NCBI RefSeq assembly: GCF_000829695.1
Contig: NZ_BBNN01000018.1
Location: 392,849 to 456,848, forward strand
Source: Streptomyces sp. NBRC 110035
Lineage (GTDB): Bacteria > Actinomycetota > Actinomycetes > Streptomycetales > Streptomycetaceae
DNA: 64,000 bases
Reading direction: 5' to 3'
Positions within the stretch are counted from its first letter, which is position 1, and each line of letters begins with the position of its first letter. A model generated the notes under the pieces. That model was not told the DNA's origin, did no database searches, and was given only the letters and a program-made list of their open reading frames with translations. Positions 17,538 to 25,897 of the stretch are shown piece by piece. Made by a program: the position numbers and the translations under genes.

Positions 17538-18293
17538 CTAGAACCCGTGCCGTACCCCGCCGTCCACCGGGACCATGACGCCCGTGACGTAGGAGGCGGC
17601 CGGGGAGAGGAGGAAGGCCGCGGTGCGGCCGAATTCCGCCGGGGTGCCGTAGCGGCGCAGCGGGATGCGGGACCGGGCCGCCTGGCGGGTGGCCTCCGGG
17701 TCGGCGGAGAGGGAGTCGAGCTCACGGACGCGGTCCGTGTCGATGCGCCCCGGAAGCACGCCCACGACACGGATGCCGCGCGGGCCCAGCTCGTCCGCGA
17801 GGGACTTGGCGAAGCCGGCCAGCCCCGGGCGCAGCCCGTTGGAGATGGTCAGGCCGGCCAGCGGCTCGTGCACCGAGCCGGACAGCACGAAGCCGATGAC
17901 ACCGCCCTCGCCCAGCTCCGCCGCGGCGGCCCGGGCCAGCCGCACCGCGCCCAGGAACACCGACTCGAACGCCGACCGCCACTGTTCGTCGGTGGTGTCG
18001 GCGACGAACCCGGGCGGAGGGCCGCCCACGCTGACGAGGATGCCGTCGAAACGGTGGAAGCGTTCACGCGCGGTGCCGATCAGCCGTGCCGCCGCCTCGG
18101 GGTCGGCGTTGTCGACCGCCACGCCGACCGCGTCCGGTCCCAGATCGGCGGCCGCCTCGGCGACGTTCTCCTCCCTCCGTCCCGTGACGACCACCTTCGC
18201 GCCGTCGGCGACCAGCTCGCGCGCGGTGGCCCTGCCCAGCCCGCGGGTCGCTCCGGTGACGACGTACACCCGGTCCTTCAGTCCAAGATCCAT
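17538..18293 (-). CDS. Atypical short-chain dehydrogenase (no YxxxK)
   Basis: A 251-aa SDR-fold protein with the cofactor motif TGATRGLG (about 14-21) and a NADPH-type Arg pair (GRREEN). The usual catalytic Tyr-x-x-x-Lys is missing: the segment reads SNGLRPGLAGFAKSLADELG, with Asn and Arg where Tyr and Lys should be. The C-terminal RYGTPAEFGRTAAFLLSPAA and VPVDGG are conserved. It resembles a known actinobacterial SDR branch with SNxxR. It may act with another proton donor or be a binding protein. It starts 5 bases after the GH15 gene, so it is probably in the same operon. Confidence 0.85.
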   Translation of the reverse strand: MDLGLKDRVYVVTGATRGLGRATARELVADGAKVVVTGRREENVAEAAADLGPDAVGVAVDNADPEAAARLIGTARERFHRFDGILVSVGGPPPGFVADTTDEQWRSAFESVFLGAVRLARAAAAELGEGGVIGFVLSGSVHEPLAGLTISNGLRPGLAGFAKSLADELGPRGIRVVGVLPGRIDTDRVRELDSLSADPEATRQAARSRIPLRRYGTPAEFGRTAAFLLSPAASYVTGVMVPVDGGVRHGF

Positions 18294-18298
18294 GGCGT

Positions 18299-20113
18299 CT
18301 ATTCTGCCTTCCGGTCACCGAACAGTGTGAGAGCGGTGTTCACCAGGCCGATGTGACTGAACGCCTGCGGGAAGTTGCCCAGCAGCCTCCCGCCCGCCGG
18401 GTCGTACTCCTCCGCCAGCAGCCCCACGTCGTTGGCCAGCCCCATCAGCCGTTCGAACAGCTCGTGCGCCTCCTCGGTCCGGCCCGTCATGTGCAGGGCG
18501 TCCGCGAGCCAGAACGAGCACACCAGGAAGGTGCCCTCCACGCCGGGCAGACCGTCGACCCCGGCGCCGTCCGCGGTGTAGCGGCGGACGAACCCGTCCG
18601 GTCCCAGCTCCGCGCGGATCGCGTCGATGGTGCCGACCACCCGCGGATCGTCGGGCGGCAGAAAGCCCGTACGCGGGATCAGCAGCAGCGAGGCGTCGAG
18701 TTCCCGCGAGCCGTAGTACTGCGTGAAGGTGTTCCGCGCCGGGTCGTACCCCTTCTCGCACACCTCACGGTGCACCTCGTCGCGCAGCGCGCGCCAGCTG
18801 TCGAGATCGCCCTCGAGACCGGGATCCTCCTCCAGGGCGCGCACGGAACGGTCGGCGGCCACCCACACCATCACCTTGGAGTGCACGAAGTGCCGCCGGC
18901 CGCCGCGCACCTCCCACAGCCCCTCGTCGGGCAGCCGCCACGCCGAGCGCAGGAAGTCCAGCAGCACCGTCTGCAGCGCCCACACGTCCGGCCTCGGGGA
19001 CAGGCCCGAACGCCGGGCCAGCGCCAGCGTGTCCACGACCTCCCCGTACACGTCCAGCTGGAGCTGGCCGACGGCGTCGTTGCCGATCCGGACCGGGGTG
19101 GAACCGCCGAAGCCGGACAGCCACGGCAGTTCGTACTCGGGCAGCCGGCGCTCACCCGCCACCCCGTACATGATCTGAAGGTCTCCCGGATCGCCGGCCA
19201 CCGCGCGCAGCAGCCAGTTGCGCCAGGCCTCCGCCTCCTCCTGGTAGCCGGCCGCCAGCAGCGCGCTCAGGGTCATCGTGGAGTCGCGCAGCCAGCAGTA
19301 GCGGTAGTCCCAGTTGCGCACTCCGCCCAGCTCCTCCGGCAGGGAGGTGGTGGGCGCGGCGACGATCCCGCCGGTGGGCGAGTAGGTGAGGGCCTTGAGC
19401 GTGATCAGGGACCGTACGACCTCGTCCCGGTGCGGGCCGTCGTACCGGCAGTGGGACGCCCACGCGCGCCAGTCCTCGATGCTGTGCCGCAGTGAGGCGT
19501 ACGGGTCGACCAGCGGCGGGCGCGGCTCGTGCGAGGGGTGCCAGGTGAGGACGAAGGCGACCTGCTCGCCCGGCGCGACCGTGAACTCGCAGTACGTGGT
19601 GCGGTCCTCGCCCCAGCTGCGCACCTCGGGCTCCATGCGCAGCCACACCGAGTCCGGCCCGGCGACCGCCACCCGGTGGCCGTCCGTCCTGCGTATCCAG
19701 GGCACCACCGAGCCGTAGTCGAAGCGCAGCCGGAGCGTGCTGCGGACGGTCACCTCACCGCGTACGCCCTCCACGATGCGCACCAGGTCGGGTGCGCGGT
19801 CGCGCTGCGGCATCAGGTCCGTGACGCGCACCAGACCCTCGTCGGTCTCCCACTCGGTGTCCAGGACGAGGGTGTCCGGGCGGTAGGCGCGACGGGTGCA
19901 GCGCTCGGCGCCGACGGGAGCGATGCGCCAGTGACCGTTGTTCTCGTCGCCGAGCAGCCGGGCGAAGCAGGCACCGGAGTCGAAGCGGGGCAGGCAGAGC
20001 CAGTCGACGGAGCCGTCCGCGCCCACCAGGGCAGCGGTCTGTTCGTCGCCGATGAGCGCGTAGTCCTCGATAGCGTGCACGAGGTGCGGATGCCCGGCCG
20101 CCGGGTGCGGCAA
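18299..20113 (-). CDS. Glycoside hydrolase family 15 (glucoamylase- or trehalase-like)
   Basis: A 604-aa cytoplasmic GH15 enzyme. The N-terminal beta domain (about 1-230) starts IEDYALIGDEQTAALVGADG SVDW, typical of the bacterial group. The (alpha/alpha)6 barrel carries NWDYRYCWLRDS, GLWEVRGGRRHF (likely general acid Glu) and LLAEEYDPAGGRL (likely general base Glu). This subgroup includes mycobacterial trehalases as well as glucoamylases, so trehalose or alpha-glucan hydrolysis is likely. No signal peptide. It lies 28 bases after SURF1 and 5 bases before the SDR gene, forming a minus-strand operon. Confidence 0.88.
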   Translation of the reverse strand: MPHPAAGHPHLVHAIEDYALIGDEQTAALVGADGSVDWLCLPRFDSGACFARLLGDENNGHWRIAPVGAERCTRRAYRPDTLVLDTEWETDEGLVRVTDLMPQRDRAPDLVRIVEGVRGEVTVRSTLRLRFDYGSVVPWIRRTDGHRVAVAGPDSVWLRMEPEVRSWGEDRTTYCEFTVAPGEQVAFVLTWHPSHEPRPPLVDPYASLRHSIEDWRAWASHCRYDGPHRDEVVRSLITLKALTYSPTGGIVAAPTTSLPEELGGVRNWDYRYCWLRDSTMTLSALLAAGYQEEAEAWRNWLLRAVAGDPGDLQIMYGVAGERRLPEYELPWLSGFGGSTPVRIGNDAVGQLQLDVYGEVVDTLALARRSGLSPRPDVWALQTVLLDFLRSAWRLPDEGLWEVRGGRRHFVHSKVMVWVAADRSVRALEEDPGLEGDLDSWRALRDEVHREVCEKGYDPARNTFTQYYGSRELDASLLLIPRTGFLPPDDPRVVGTIDAIRAELGPDGFVRRYTADGAGVDGLPGVEGTFLVCSFWLADALHMTGRTEEAHELFERLMGLANDVGLLAEEYDPAGGRLLGNFPQAFSHIGLVNTALTLFGDRKAE

Positions 20114-20141
20114 TCAGGGGTGGAGCCGGGTGAGTGACGGG

Positions 20142-20960
20142 CTACACCGCCGCGGGTTCCGTGTCCTGCGTGTCCTCGGCGTCCGCCGCGGCGCCTGCCT
20201 CCTGCTCCGCCTTCTCCGCCCGCTCGCGCGCCTCGCGGCGGACCAGGACCACCCAGCCGACGGGGACGCCCGCGGCGAACAGCCACCACTGCCAGGCGTA
20301 CGCCAGGTGCGGGCCGATCGCGTCGTGCTCGGGGGAGGGGACCGGCTCCGGGGTGTCACCGCTCGGCCCGGGACCGGTCAGGTCCACGTAGCCGCCGAGG
20401 ACCTCCTCGCCGAGCCGGTCGGCCTCCAGCTCACTGTTGATCAGCATGATCTGCCGGTCCGGCAGGCCCTCGAGGTTCTTGATGCCGCTGTCCTCGGTCG
20501 TCTGGTCCTGCATCAGCCGCCCGGTGATGGTGAGCTCGCCCCCGGGCGGTGCGGGAACCTTCGGGAACGCGGTCTGGCTCGGACCGTCCGCGGGGATCCA
20601 GCCCCGGTTGACCAGCAGGATCTTGCCGTCGTCGAGGACGAAGGGGGTCAGGACGTGGTAGCCGACCTCCTCGTCCGCGTTGGTGCGGCGGCGCACGACG
20701 ACCTCGTCGGCGGTGTCGAAGCTGCCCCTCGCCGTCACGCTGCGGTACAGGTCGTCGTCGCCGACCTCCGCTCCGGGCGCGGTCAGGGACTCGGCGGGCA
20801 CCGGCTTCGCGGCCAGGGAGTCGGCGATCACCCGGTTCAGGGCCACCCGGCGCTCGTGACGGTGCAACTGCCAGAAGCCCAGCTCGACCATCGTCGGGAT
20901 CAGCACGAGTGCCAGGAGAGTGAGGATCACCCACTGGCGGGACAACAGGAAGCGGTACAC
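20142..20960 (-). CDS. SURF1 family protein (cytochrome oxidase assembly)
   Basis: A 272-aa protein from the GTG at 20960. One membrane helix at the N-terminus (WVILTLLALVLIPTMVELGFWQ) ends in the family motif GFWQLHRHERR, and a second lies near the C-terminus (WWLFAAGVPVGWVVLV). Between them is the soluble SURF1 domain with LVNRGWIPAD and the G-x-L-T motif region. SURF1 helps insert haem into the aa3-type cytochrome oxidase. The C-terminal tail is Glu/Ala-rich and variable. A longer start at 21014 exists but adds a non-hydrophobic stretch. Confidence 0.88.
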   Translation of the reverse strand: MYRFLLSRQWVILTLLALVLIPTMVELGFWQLHRHERRVALNRVIADSLAAKPVPAESLTAPGAEVGDDDLYRSVTARGSFDTADEVVVRRRTNADEEVGYHVLTPFVLDDGKILLVNRGWIPADGPSQTAFPKVPAPPGGELTITGRLMQDQTTEDSGIKNLEGLPDRQIMLINSELEADRLGEEVLGGYVDLTGPGPSGDTPEPVPSPEHDAIGPHLAYAWQWWLFAAGVPVGWVVLVRREARERAEKAEQEAGAAADAEDTQDTEPAAV

Positions 20961-21004
20961 CCCACGACCGTACAACCAGGGCCGTGGGGTGCATTCAGGC
21001 GGGT

Positions 21005-21200
21005 ACGTCCTCACATCCGGTCCACGATCCCCGCCCTTCCCTCCCCGCGGGCGCAGTGGGCACCGCAGTACCAGTGGCCCTCGGCCTCCCCTCCCTGGCC
21101 GATGAGCCGCACCCGGCAGTGCTCGCGGATCGGGGCCGCCTGCGGTGGATCACAAGGAGAAGCGGTCGAGGACGTGCACTCTCCTTTGTGACGCAGCTGA
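21005..21200 (-). pseudogene. Broken inverted copy of the small zinc-ribbon gene
   Basis: On the minus strand, this stretch encodes REHCRVRLIGQG and EGHWYCGAHCARGEGRAGIVD, clearly the C-terminal half of the intact gene at 22896-23153. About four of five bases match by eye over 110 bases. Upstream of that, HVLDRFSL also matches the parent (HVFDSFAC), but the frame is then broken and the N-terminal metal-binding half is missing. A decayed paralogue in inverted orientation. Confidence 0.8.
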
Positions 21201-21360
21201 CACCTCGGAGGGGGCGGGTGGGCAGCGGGTGCCACGAGAGCAGTGAGTGGCCCGAGTGCCGTCTGCCACGAGCGCCGGTGCCGGGAGAGGGGGATTGGTG
21301 ATCCGTGGCTACCTGTGTGCCCGGGCAGGTAGAAACGAGGCACGCCGAGGAGGGAAAAGC

Positions 21361-21447
21361 ATGGTGATCGACCGAGCCGGTCTGGCCGAGTTCCTCCGGC
21401 GTCGTCGGGAGTCGCTGCAACCCGAGGACGCCGGCCTCCCGCGAGGG
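21361..21447 (+). pseudogene. 5' fragment of an XRE-type regulator gene
   Basis: The first 29 codons read MVIDRAGLAEFLRRRRESLQ and then PEDAGLPRG, the characteristic N-terminus of the Streptomyces helix-turn-helix family with an MmyB-type ligand domain. The rest of the gene is gone; the frame runs on for 13 unrelated codons. The start has GGAGGGAAAAGC upstream, so the original expression signals remain. It stops at a small palindrome where a PKS fragment begins on the other strand. Confidence 0.7.
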
Positions 21448-21463
21448 GGTTCCTCCCTCGCGG
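21439..21463. repeat. Perfect 9-bp inverted repeat at the junction of two truncated genes
   Basis: CCGCGAGGG (21439-21447) and CCCTCGCGG (21455-21463) face each other across 7 bases. The left arm is the last recognisable sequence of the XRE fragment; the right arm is the last of the PKS fragment on the minus strand. This looks like a head-to-head rearrangement junction with inverted microhomology. Confidence 0.7.
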
Positions 21464-21552
21464 AGCACACGCCAGAAGGCCTTCGGTGACGGCGCCTGCG
21501 GAAAGCGGCAGGCCATCCCCACCACGGCGACGGCGTCGCCCATGTCACGCAT
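21455..21552 (-). pseudogene. 5' fragment of a type I polyketide synthase gene (ketosynthase N-terminus)
   Basis: The minus strand encodes MRDMGDAVAVVGMACRFPQA then PSPKAFWRVLREG, an unmistakable start of a ketosynthase domain (VAVVGMACRFP, FW..LREG). An AGGAG ribosome-binding site precedes the ATG at 21552. Only about 33 codons remain. There is no other PKS sequence in the window, so this is a scar of a lost or moved gene cluster and not a working enzyme. Confidence 0.75.
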
Positions 21553-21599
21553 GGTCACACTCCTGTTGCATACACGACGACTTCGTCGGCTTCGGGGAA

Positions 21600-22160
21600 T
21601 CATTCGGATGCGCAGCGACAGATGTTCCCTGACACGGACTCACGGATGTCCTCGTCGGAACCGGCGTGGCCTTCCTCTGCCGGCGGCACGGCCGACGTGA
21701 TCCGGCCGGCGACGCAAAAGCCGCACGGGAACCCCGGGTGCTCGATGAACGCCTTCTACACGGAGTGCAGTTCGTCGCTGCGGGCCGGTCTCTCGATCGT
21801 GGTGATCTCCCGACCGCCGGCGGCCGCCGCTGCCGGCGTCGGACAGGACACCACCCGGCGGCCGCCGGCGTGGACGGTGCACGTACCGCACCGGCCGCGG
21901 GCACAGCCCTTCTTCGTCTCTGTCGGATGCGGACGCTCACGGAGGGCATCAAGCAAGGTCACCCGCGGATCCAGCCACGCAGCGGGTACGGCCGCGGCCT
22001 CGTCGCCAGGCGTCGCCACCGGGGCTGCCATGGCTGAAGTCCCAGCCGTCACACCACTCGTCCTGCCGAGGAACCCGCGCCGGGAGACCCTGCCGCTGAC
22101 GGGTCGTACGGGCTTCGAGGAATCCTTCATCGGGTCTCCCGACAATGTTCCGGGCATCAC
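21600..22160 (-). pseudogene. Truncated [2Fe-2S] subunit of a xanthine-dehydrogenase-family oxidoreductase
   Basis: The frame begins with a twin-arginine-like signal (SRRGFLGRTSGVTAGTSAMA) and continues with VTLLDALRERPHPTETKKGC, ARGRCGTCTVHAGGRRVVSC, the first iron-sulfur motif. An in-frame TAG (21756-21758) sits where a Gln or Arg is expected. Beyond it the same frame reads KAFIEHPGFPCGFCVAGRIT and later SGNICRCASE, the second cluster motif (CGFC, ICRC), then stops at 21600-21602. So one nonsense codon and a lost C-terminus have killed the gene. Confidence 0.75.
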
Positions 22161-22324
22161 GGCGGAATCGAACTGGACGCGGTTGGCGGATGTGCGAGGG
22201 CTGCGACGACTTCTCCGTCAGCAGCTCCCCCGACGACCCTGGCACAACGCCACCGGCGCACACAGGGAGTGTCAGCCCCCGGATGAGCGCTGACAAGATC
22301 GGCGGCTCGTGTACTCGCACCTGC

Positions 22325-22660
22325 GTTCGACCGGTCACCGACCGCACCTGAGGCGGGAAAGGCAGGACGCCCGTGGTGCGGCGAGAGGGAAACGGTTCTC
22401 GGCGAACGCGGTGCCGGCGATCGGCACCAAGGGCCGGACGCGCTTCATGGTCTTCGCCGAGAGCTTCACCGCCGAGGTGACGTGCCGCTTCCCGGGCCGG
22501 CTCTCCGGCCACTTCCGGCGCAGGGCCCGGCTCGTGGTCGACGGTCACTCCGCCGCCGCCCGCGGAGGGGCCGCGACCGGCTCGCCGCCCGCCCCGACGA
22601 GGTCGGGCCGCACTTCCTGCCCCCGCACGCACAGCTGCCGGTGCCGTTGGCCTCTCTCTG
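22325..22660 (+). pseudogene. Remnant of an IS630-family transposase
   Basis: One frame reads GKRFSANAVPAIGTKGRTRF and MVFAESFTAEVTCRFPGRLS followed by GHF and LVVDGHS, the central DDE-domain pattern of IS630-type transposases. The expected continuation (RDRLAARPDEVGPHFLPPHA) is in a different frame. N-terminal DNA-binding domain and inverted ends are not visible. A decayed, immobile fragment. Confidence 0.65.
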
Positions 22661-22895
22661 CCGCTCATCGACTTCGCGTAAGGAGGTGCTGTTCCATGTG
22701 CTGATGCGGGATGTCCCTGCCCCTCCTGCCGACAGGTGAAGAGCGGCTTGGGGAAAGGTTGCCCGAGGCGTCTGCCCTGTCGGGAGAAGAGGCGGAAGGG
22801 GTGCTGGAGCTGAAGCGGCAGCGCTGCGCCCACCGGATTTCCACTCCGATGGACACAGCGCTGCCGGCTTGCGAGCTGCTGTCCCGTCTCTGACC

Positions 22896-23153
22896 ATGAG
22901 ACTTATGACACGTTGCGAAGTGTGTGGAAACGACTACGTGCTGGCGTTCACTGTCGAGACCCGGGACGGGGCGCGTCACGTCTTCGATTCGTTCGCCTGT
23001 GCGATCCATCGTATGGCCCCTATCTGCGAGCACTGCCGGGTGCAGATCATCGGCCAAGGTGTCGAGGTGGACGGCCACTGGTACTGCGGCGCGCACTGTG
23101 CCCGTGCGGAGGGCAAGGTCGGCATCGTGGACAAGGTGGGTTCTGCTGTGTAG
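22896..23153 (+). CDS. Small zinc-ribbon / metallothionein-like protein
   Basis: An 85-aa protein with Cys pairs at each end: MTRCEVCGNDYVL, FACAIHRMAPICEHCRVQII and HWYCGAHCARAEG. Counting Cys and His, it could bind two metal ions in a treble-clef-like fold. Similar small actinobacterial proteins are called prokaryotic metallothionein-like. The ATG at 22905 is an equally good start (MTRCEVC); neither has a strong ribosome-binding site. A broken inverted copy lies at 21005-21200, so the pair brackets the fragment-rich region. Role unknown, probably metal-responsive. Confidence 0.75.
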   Translation: MRLMTRCEVCGNDYVLAFTVETRDGARHVFDSFACAIHRMAPICEHCRVQIIGQGVEVDGHWYCGAHCARAEGKVGIVDKVGSAV

Positions 23154-23549
23154 ACGACAAAACCCTCGGCTTCTGGGTCAGGACGCGAAAAAGACCGGCC
23201 GGGGCCGGGCCGAATCGGCCTCCGCGGCTCTTGGCGGGGCGGAAGACCACGGCCCGGAGCACCTTGCGAACCACGATCCGCTGCCGCTCGGTCAATGGAT
23301 TCTCCCGGCCCTCTCCCCCGTGACTCGCGGGAGACGGACCGGGCACCGGCGGGGACCGAATGCCACGCCCTTTCTGGAAGCAGAGAATTTCCATGACGGG
23401 CAGTCGTGTCGGTCAAACGGTGGCGTCATGTCCTGGATGCGCACCTCGAAGGTCATTCCCCGACTCCTGCCGCGTACTCCACAGTCGCCATGCGCCACAG
23501 GGCCGGCCCCCCGCCTTCCGCGGTGGAGGGCCGCTTCGCGCGTACGGGG
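23154..23549. other. Intergenic stretch without a recognisable gene
   Basis: Nearly 400 bases with no frame that I can match to a protein family and no good start. Short open frames exist on both strands, including one from 23456 on the minus strand (MTFEVRIQDMTPPFDRHDC), but they have no family resemblance. It continues the disturbed region to the left. Confidence 0.4.
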
Positions 23550-24536
23550 TCAGCCCTCCGAAGCGGGTTCGACGTCACCCAGCAACTGCCCGAAAGCCGC
23601 CTCGTCCACGACCGGGGTGCCGTACTGCCGGGCCTTGACCACCTTGGACGTGCCCGAGTCCGGATCGTTGGTGACCAGGAGGCTGGTCAGCCGGGAGATG
23701 CTGGTGGCCACATGCAGCCCGGCCTCGGTCGCCCGGTCCTCCAGCAGGTCCCGCTCCACGGAGGTGTCGCCGGAGAAGGCGACCCGCATGCCCTGCTTGA
23801 GCGGCCTGTCCGGTGCGTACCGGCCCGGGTTGGGGTACGGGCACGCGGGCCGCTTGCGGGACGTGCGCCAGCCGGCGGGCCGGTGACCGCCGCCGTGGCC
23901 CGCCTGCTGCCCGAGGCGGGGCCGGTCCGTCCACTCCGTCAGCGGCAGGCACTCGAGCAGGGGCAGCCGCACACCGCGCGCCGCCGCGGTCCGCAGGCTG
24001 GGCCGGAACACCTCCGCCAGCACCCGCGCGTCGTCCAGCGCGTGGTGCGCGCGCCGCTGAACCACCCCGAAGTGCGCGGCGAGCGACTCCAGTCTGTGGT
24101 TGGGCAGCGGCAGTGCGAGCTCCTTGGAGAGGGCGATCGTGCACAGCCGCTGCTTCACCGGCGCCTGCGCGCGGGCGCGCGCGTACTCGCGGGCGATCAT
24201 CTGCCAGTCGAAGACGGCGTTGTGCGCGACGAGCACCCGGCCCTCCAGCCGGGTGGCGAACTCCCCGGCGATGTCGGCGAAGAGGGGCGCTCCTTCGAGC
24301 GACTCGCTCGTCAGGCCGTGGATCCACACCGGCCCGGGGTCCCGCTCCGGATCGACCACCGTGTACCAGTGGTCCTCGACCTCGCCGCGCGCGTCCAGCT
24401 GGTAGACACCCGCCGAGATGATGCGGTCGTCCCGGGCGAGCCCCGTGGTCTCCACGTCGACGACCGCGTACCCCTGCGGATAGGCGGCCGGCCACGCGCC
24501 GGGGGAGGACGCTTCGGTCGTGAGGTCTTCGAGCAT
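23550..24536 (-). CDS. DnaQ-like 3'-5' exonuclease with C-terminal BRCT domain
   Basis: A 328-aa protein. The DEDDh exonuclease domain (about 20-185) shows Exo I VVDVETTGLARDD, Exo II HNAVFDWQMIAREY and Exo III HHALDDARVLAEVF. After a variable linker rich in Gly, His and Pro comes a BRCT-like domain (about 247-325: GMRVAFSGDTSVERDLLEDR, then LVTNDPDSGTSKVVKARQYG). This is a repair-type relative of the polymerase III epsilon subunit and not the replicative proofreader itself. It probably trims DNA ends during repair, BRCT giving a protein or DNA contact. A long hairpin separates it from the copD-like gene upstream. Confidence 0.88.
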   Translation of the reverse strand: MLEDLTTEASSPGAWPAAYPQGYAVVDVETTGLARDDRIISAGVYQLDARGEVEDHWYTVVDPERDPGPVWIHGLTSESLEGAPLFADIAGEFATRLEGRVLVAHNAVFDWQMIAREYARARAQAPVKQRLCTIALSKELALPLPNHRLESLAAHFGVVQRRAHHALDDARVLAEVFRPSLRTAAARGVRLPLLECLPLTEWTDRPRLGQQAGHGGGHRPAGWRTSRKRPACPYPNPGRYAPDRPLKQGMRVAFSGDTSVERDLLEDRATEAGLHVATSISRLTSLLVTNDPDSGTSKVVKARQYGTPVVDEAAFGQLLGDVEPASEG

Positions 24537-24638
24537 GGTTCACGAGGATACGGGCCGCCGCCGACAGCCCTGTCCGTCAGGTGCCGCGCGGGTGCGACGC
24601 GTGGTCCCGCGCGGCACGGCGGGCGGCGCCCCCGCCAT

Positions 24639-24701
24639 GGCCCCGCACCCCGGTGGCCCCCGGCGGGGGGACCCCGCCGGGGGCCACCGGGGTGCGGGGC
24701 C
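24639..24701. terminator. Perfect 30-bp inverted repeat
   Basis: Bases 24639-24668 are exactly complementary to 24672-24701 with only GGA between. It lies between the end of the minus-strand copD-like gene (24788) and the start of the exonuclease gene (24536), so it most likely terminates the copD-like transcript. The stem is twice as long as most others here. Confidence 0.7.
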
Positions 24702-24787
24702 TGTCCGGCGGACCGTGCCGAAGACGTGGGAGCCGGCACGTCCTCCCCCGAGCTCTTCGAGCAGGGGGCGCCCCCGGCGCCCGTCCC

Positions 24788-25795
24788 TCACCAGCGGATC
24801 GGCACCGGCAGCGCCGTCAGGAGACCCGACACCGCCACCACCAGGGCCAGGACGTACGCCTCCGCCCGCGCGGGGGTACGGGCGCTCGACGGATCGGCCG
24901 CGCGGGCCAGCCGGATCCGGGCCCACAGGGCGAGGGACGCGACCCCGGCCATCAGGATCACCTTGGCGAGCAGCACACGCCCGTACGCCGTGTCCGTCAG
25001 CTGCTCCAGGACCGTCCCCGGGGGCATCCGGCGCAACGAACTGCACACCCCGGTCGCCGTGACGGCGACGAGCAGGACGGCCGCCACGCGCGCGTACAGC
25101 CCCAGCAGCACGCCGCCCGCCGGCGAGCCCCGCCACGCGCGCATCGTGCGCAGCGCGTACAGCAGGCCGCCCACCCAGAGCGAGGCGCAGAGCAGATGGA
25201 TCAGCGTCAGCCCGGAGCCGATCAGCGGGGTGTACTCGGTCTCGGGGTGCGCGCGCAGGGCCTCGGCGACGACGACCGCGGCCAGCGGCCAGACCTGCGT
25301 CCCCGGACGGCCGGAGGCGGCGCACAGGGCCGCGGCGAGGAACGCGTTGACCTCCAGGAGGGCGAGCCTGCCCTCCCGCGAGTCGTACAGGCCGCCCACG
25401 TCGATGGCGGCGAGGCTGTCGGGCACCAGGTTCCCGGTGGCCACGACGGAGGCGAGCCCGAGGGCGGCCACGAACCCGGCGCAGTTCGCGACGGTGGACC
25501 AGCCGTGCGGCACGGCCGGGGGAGCGTCGGGCACGGACCGCAGCAGCCGTTTCACGAACAGCTCGCCGGCGGGTACGGCCAGCGCCGCGAACAGCACCGT
25601 CCGCAGCAGGGCTATGCCGCCGGTGCCGGGCGCGGCGGCCTCACCGGTGCCGTGCAGGGCCGGGGACGGGCCGAGGAACGGTATCAGCGCGGCCAGGGCC
25701 ACCAGCACGATGACGGCGGCAGCCGGGCCGGTGCCGGAACGCCGCGCACCCCTGTGCGCACCGGTCGCCCCGGAGCCGGGATTGGTCAGAGTCAC
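24788..25795 (-). CDS. CopD-domain membrane protein
   Basis: About 335 residues with eight or so hydrophobic helices (for example AAAVIVLVALAALIPFLG and IALLRTVLFAALAVPAGELF). The C-terminal part has the CopD pattern: LTLIHLLCASLWVGGLLYAL, VLLVAVTATGVCSSL and VLLAKVILMAGVASLALWAR. CopD proteins are linked to copper uptake across the cytoplasmic membrane; there is no N-terminal CopC domain here. The start is uncertain: GTG 25795 begins just before the basic, Ala-rich entry to the first helix, while an ATG at 25861 would add 22 residues. Confidence 0.8.
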   Translation of the reverse strand: MTLTNPGSGATGAHRGARRSGTGPAAAVIVLVALAALIPFLGPSPALHGTGEAAAPGTGGIALLRTVLFAALAVPAGELFVKRLLRSVPDAPPAVPHGWSTVANCAGFVAALGLASVVATGNLVPDSLAAIDVGGLYDSREGRLALLEVNAFLAAALCAASGRPGTQVWPLAAVVVAEALRAHPETEYTPLIGSGLTLIHLLCASLWVGGLLYALRTMRAWRGSPAGGVLLGLYARVAAVLLVAVTATGVCSSLRRMPPGTVLEQLTDTAYGRVLLAKVILMAGVASLALWARIRLARAADPSSARTPARAEAYVLALVVAVSGLLTALPVPIRW

Positions 25796-25897
25796 CCCAG
25801 GATCTTCACAAGGGCTCACAGAACGGGCAAGCGAGGGGGGAGGATGTGGGGCGCATGTCATGCAAAGGCCCTGCCCGGTGCCCCGGCTGACGGCCCG

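Noticed and set aside
21455..21552. Start of a polyketide gene cluster
   Set aside because: Only about 33 codons of a ketosynthase remain and nothing else of a cluster is present.
22325..22660. Active IS630 element
   Set aside because: The transposase is frame-shifted and truncated and no terminal inverted repeats are visible.
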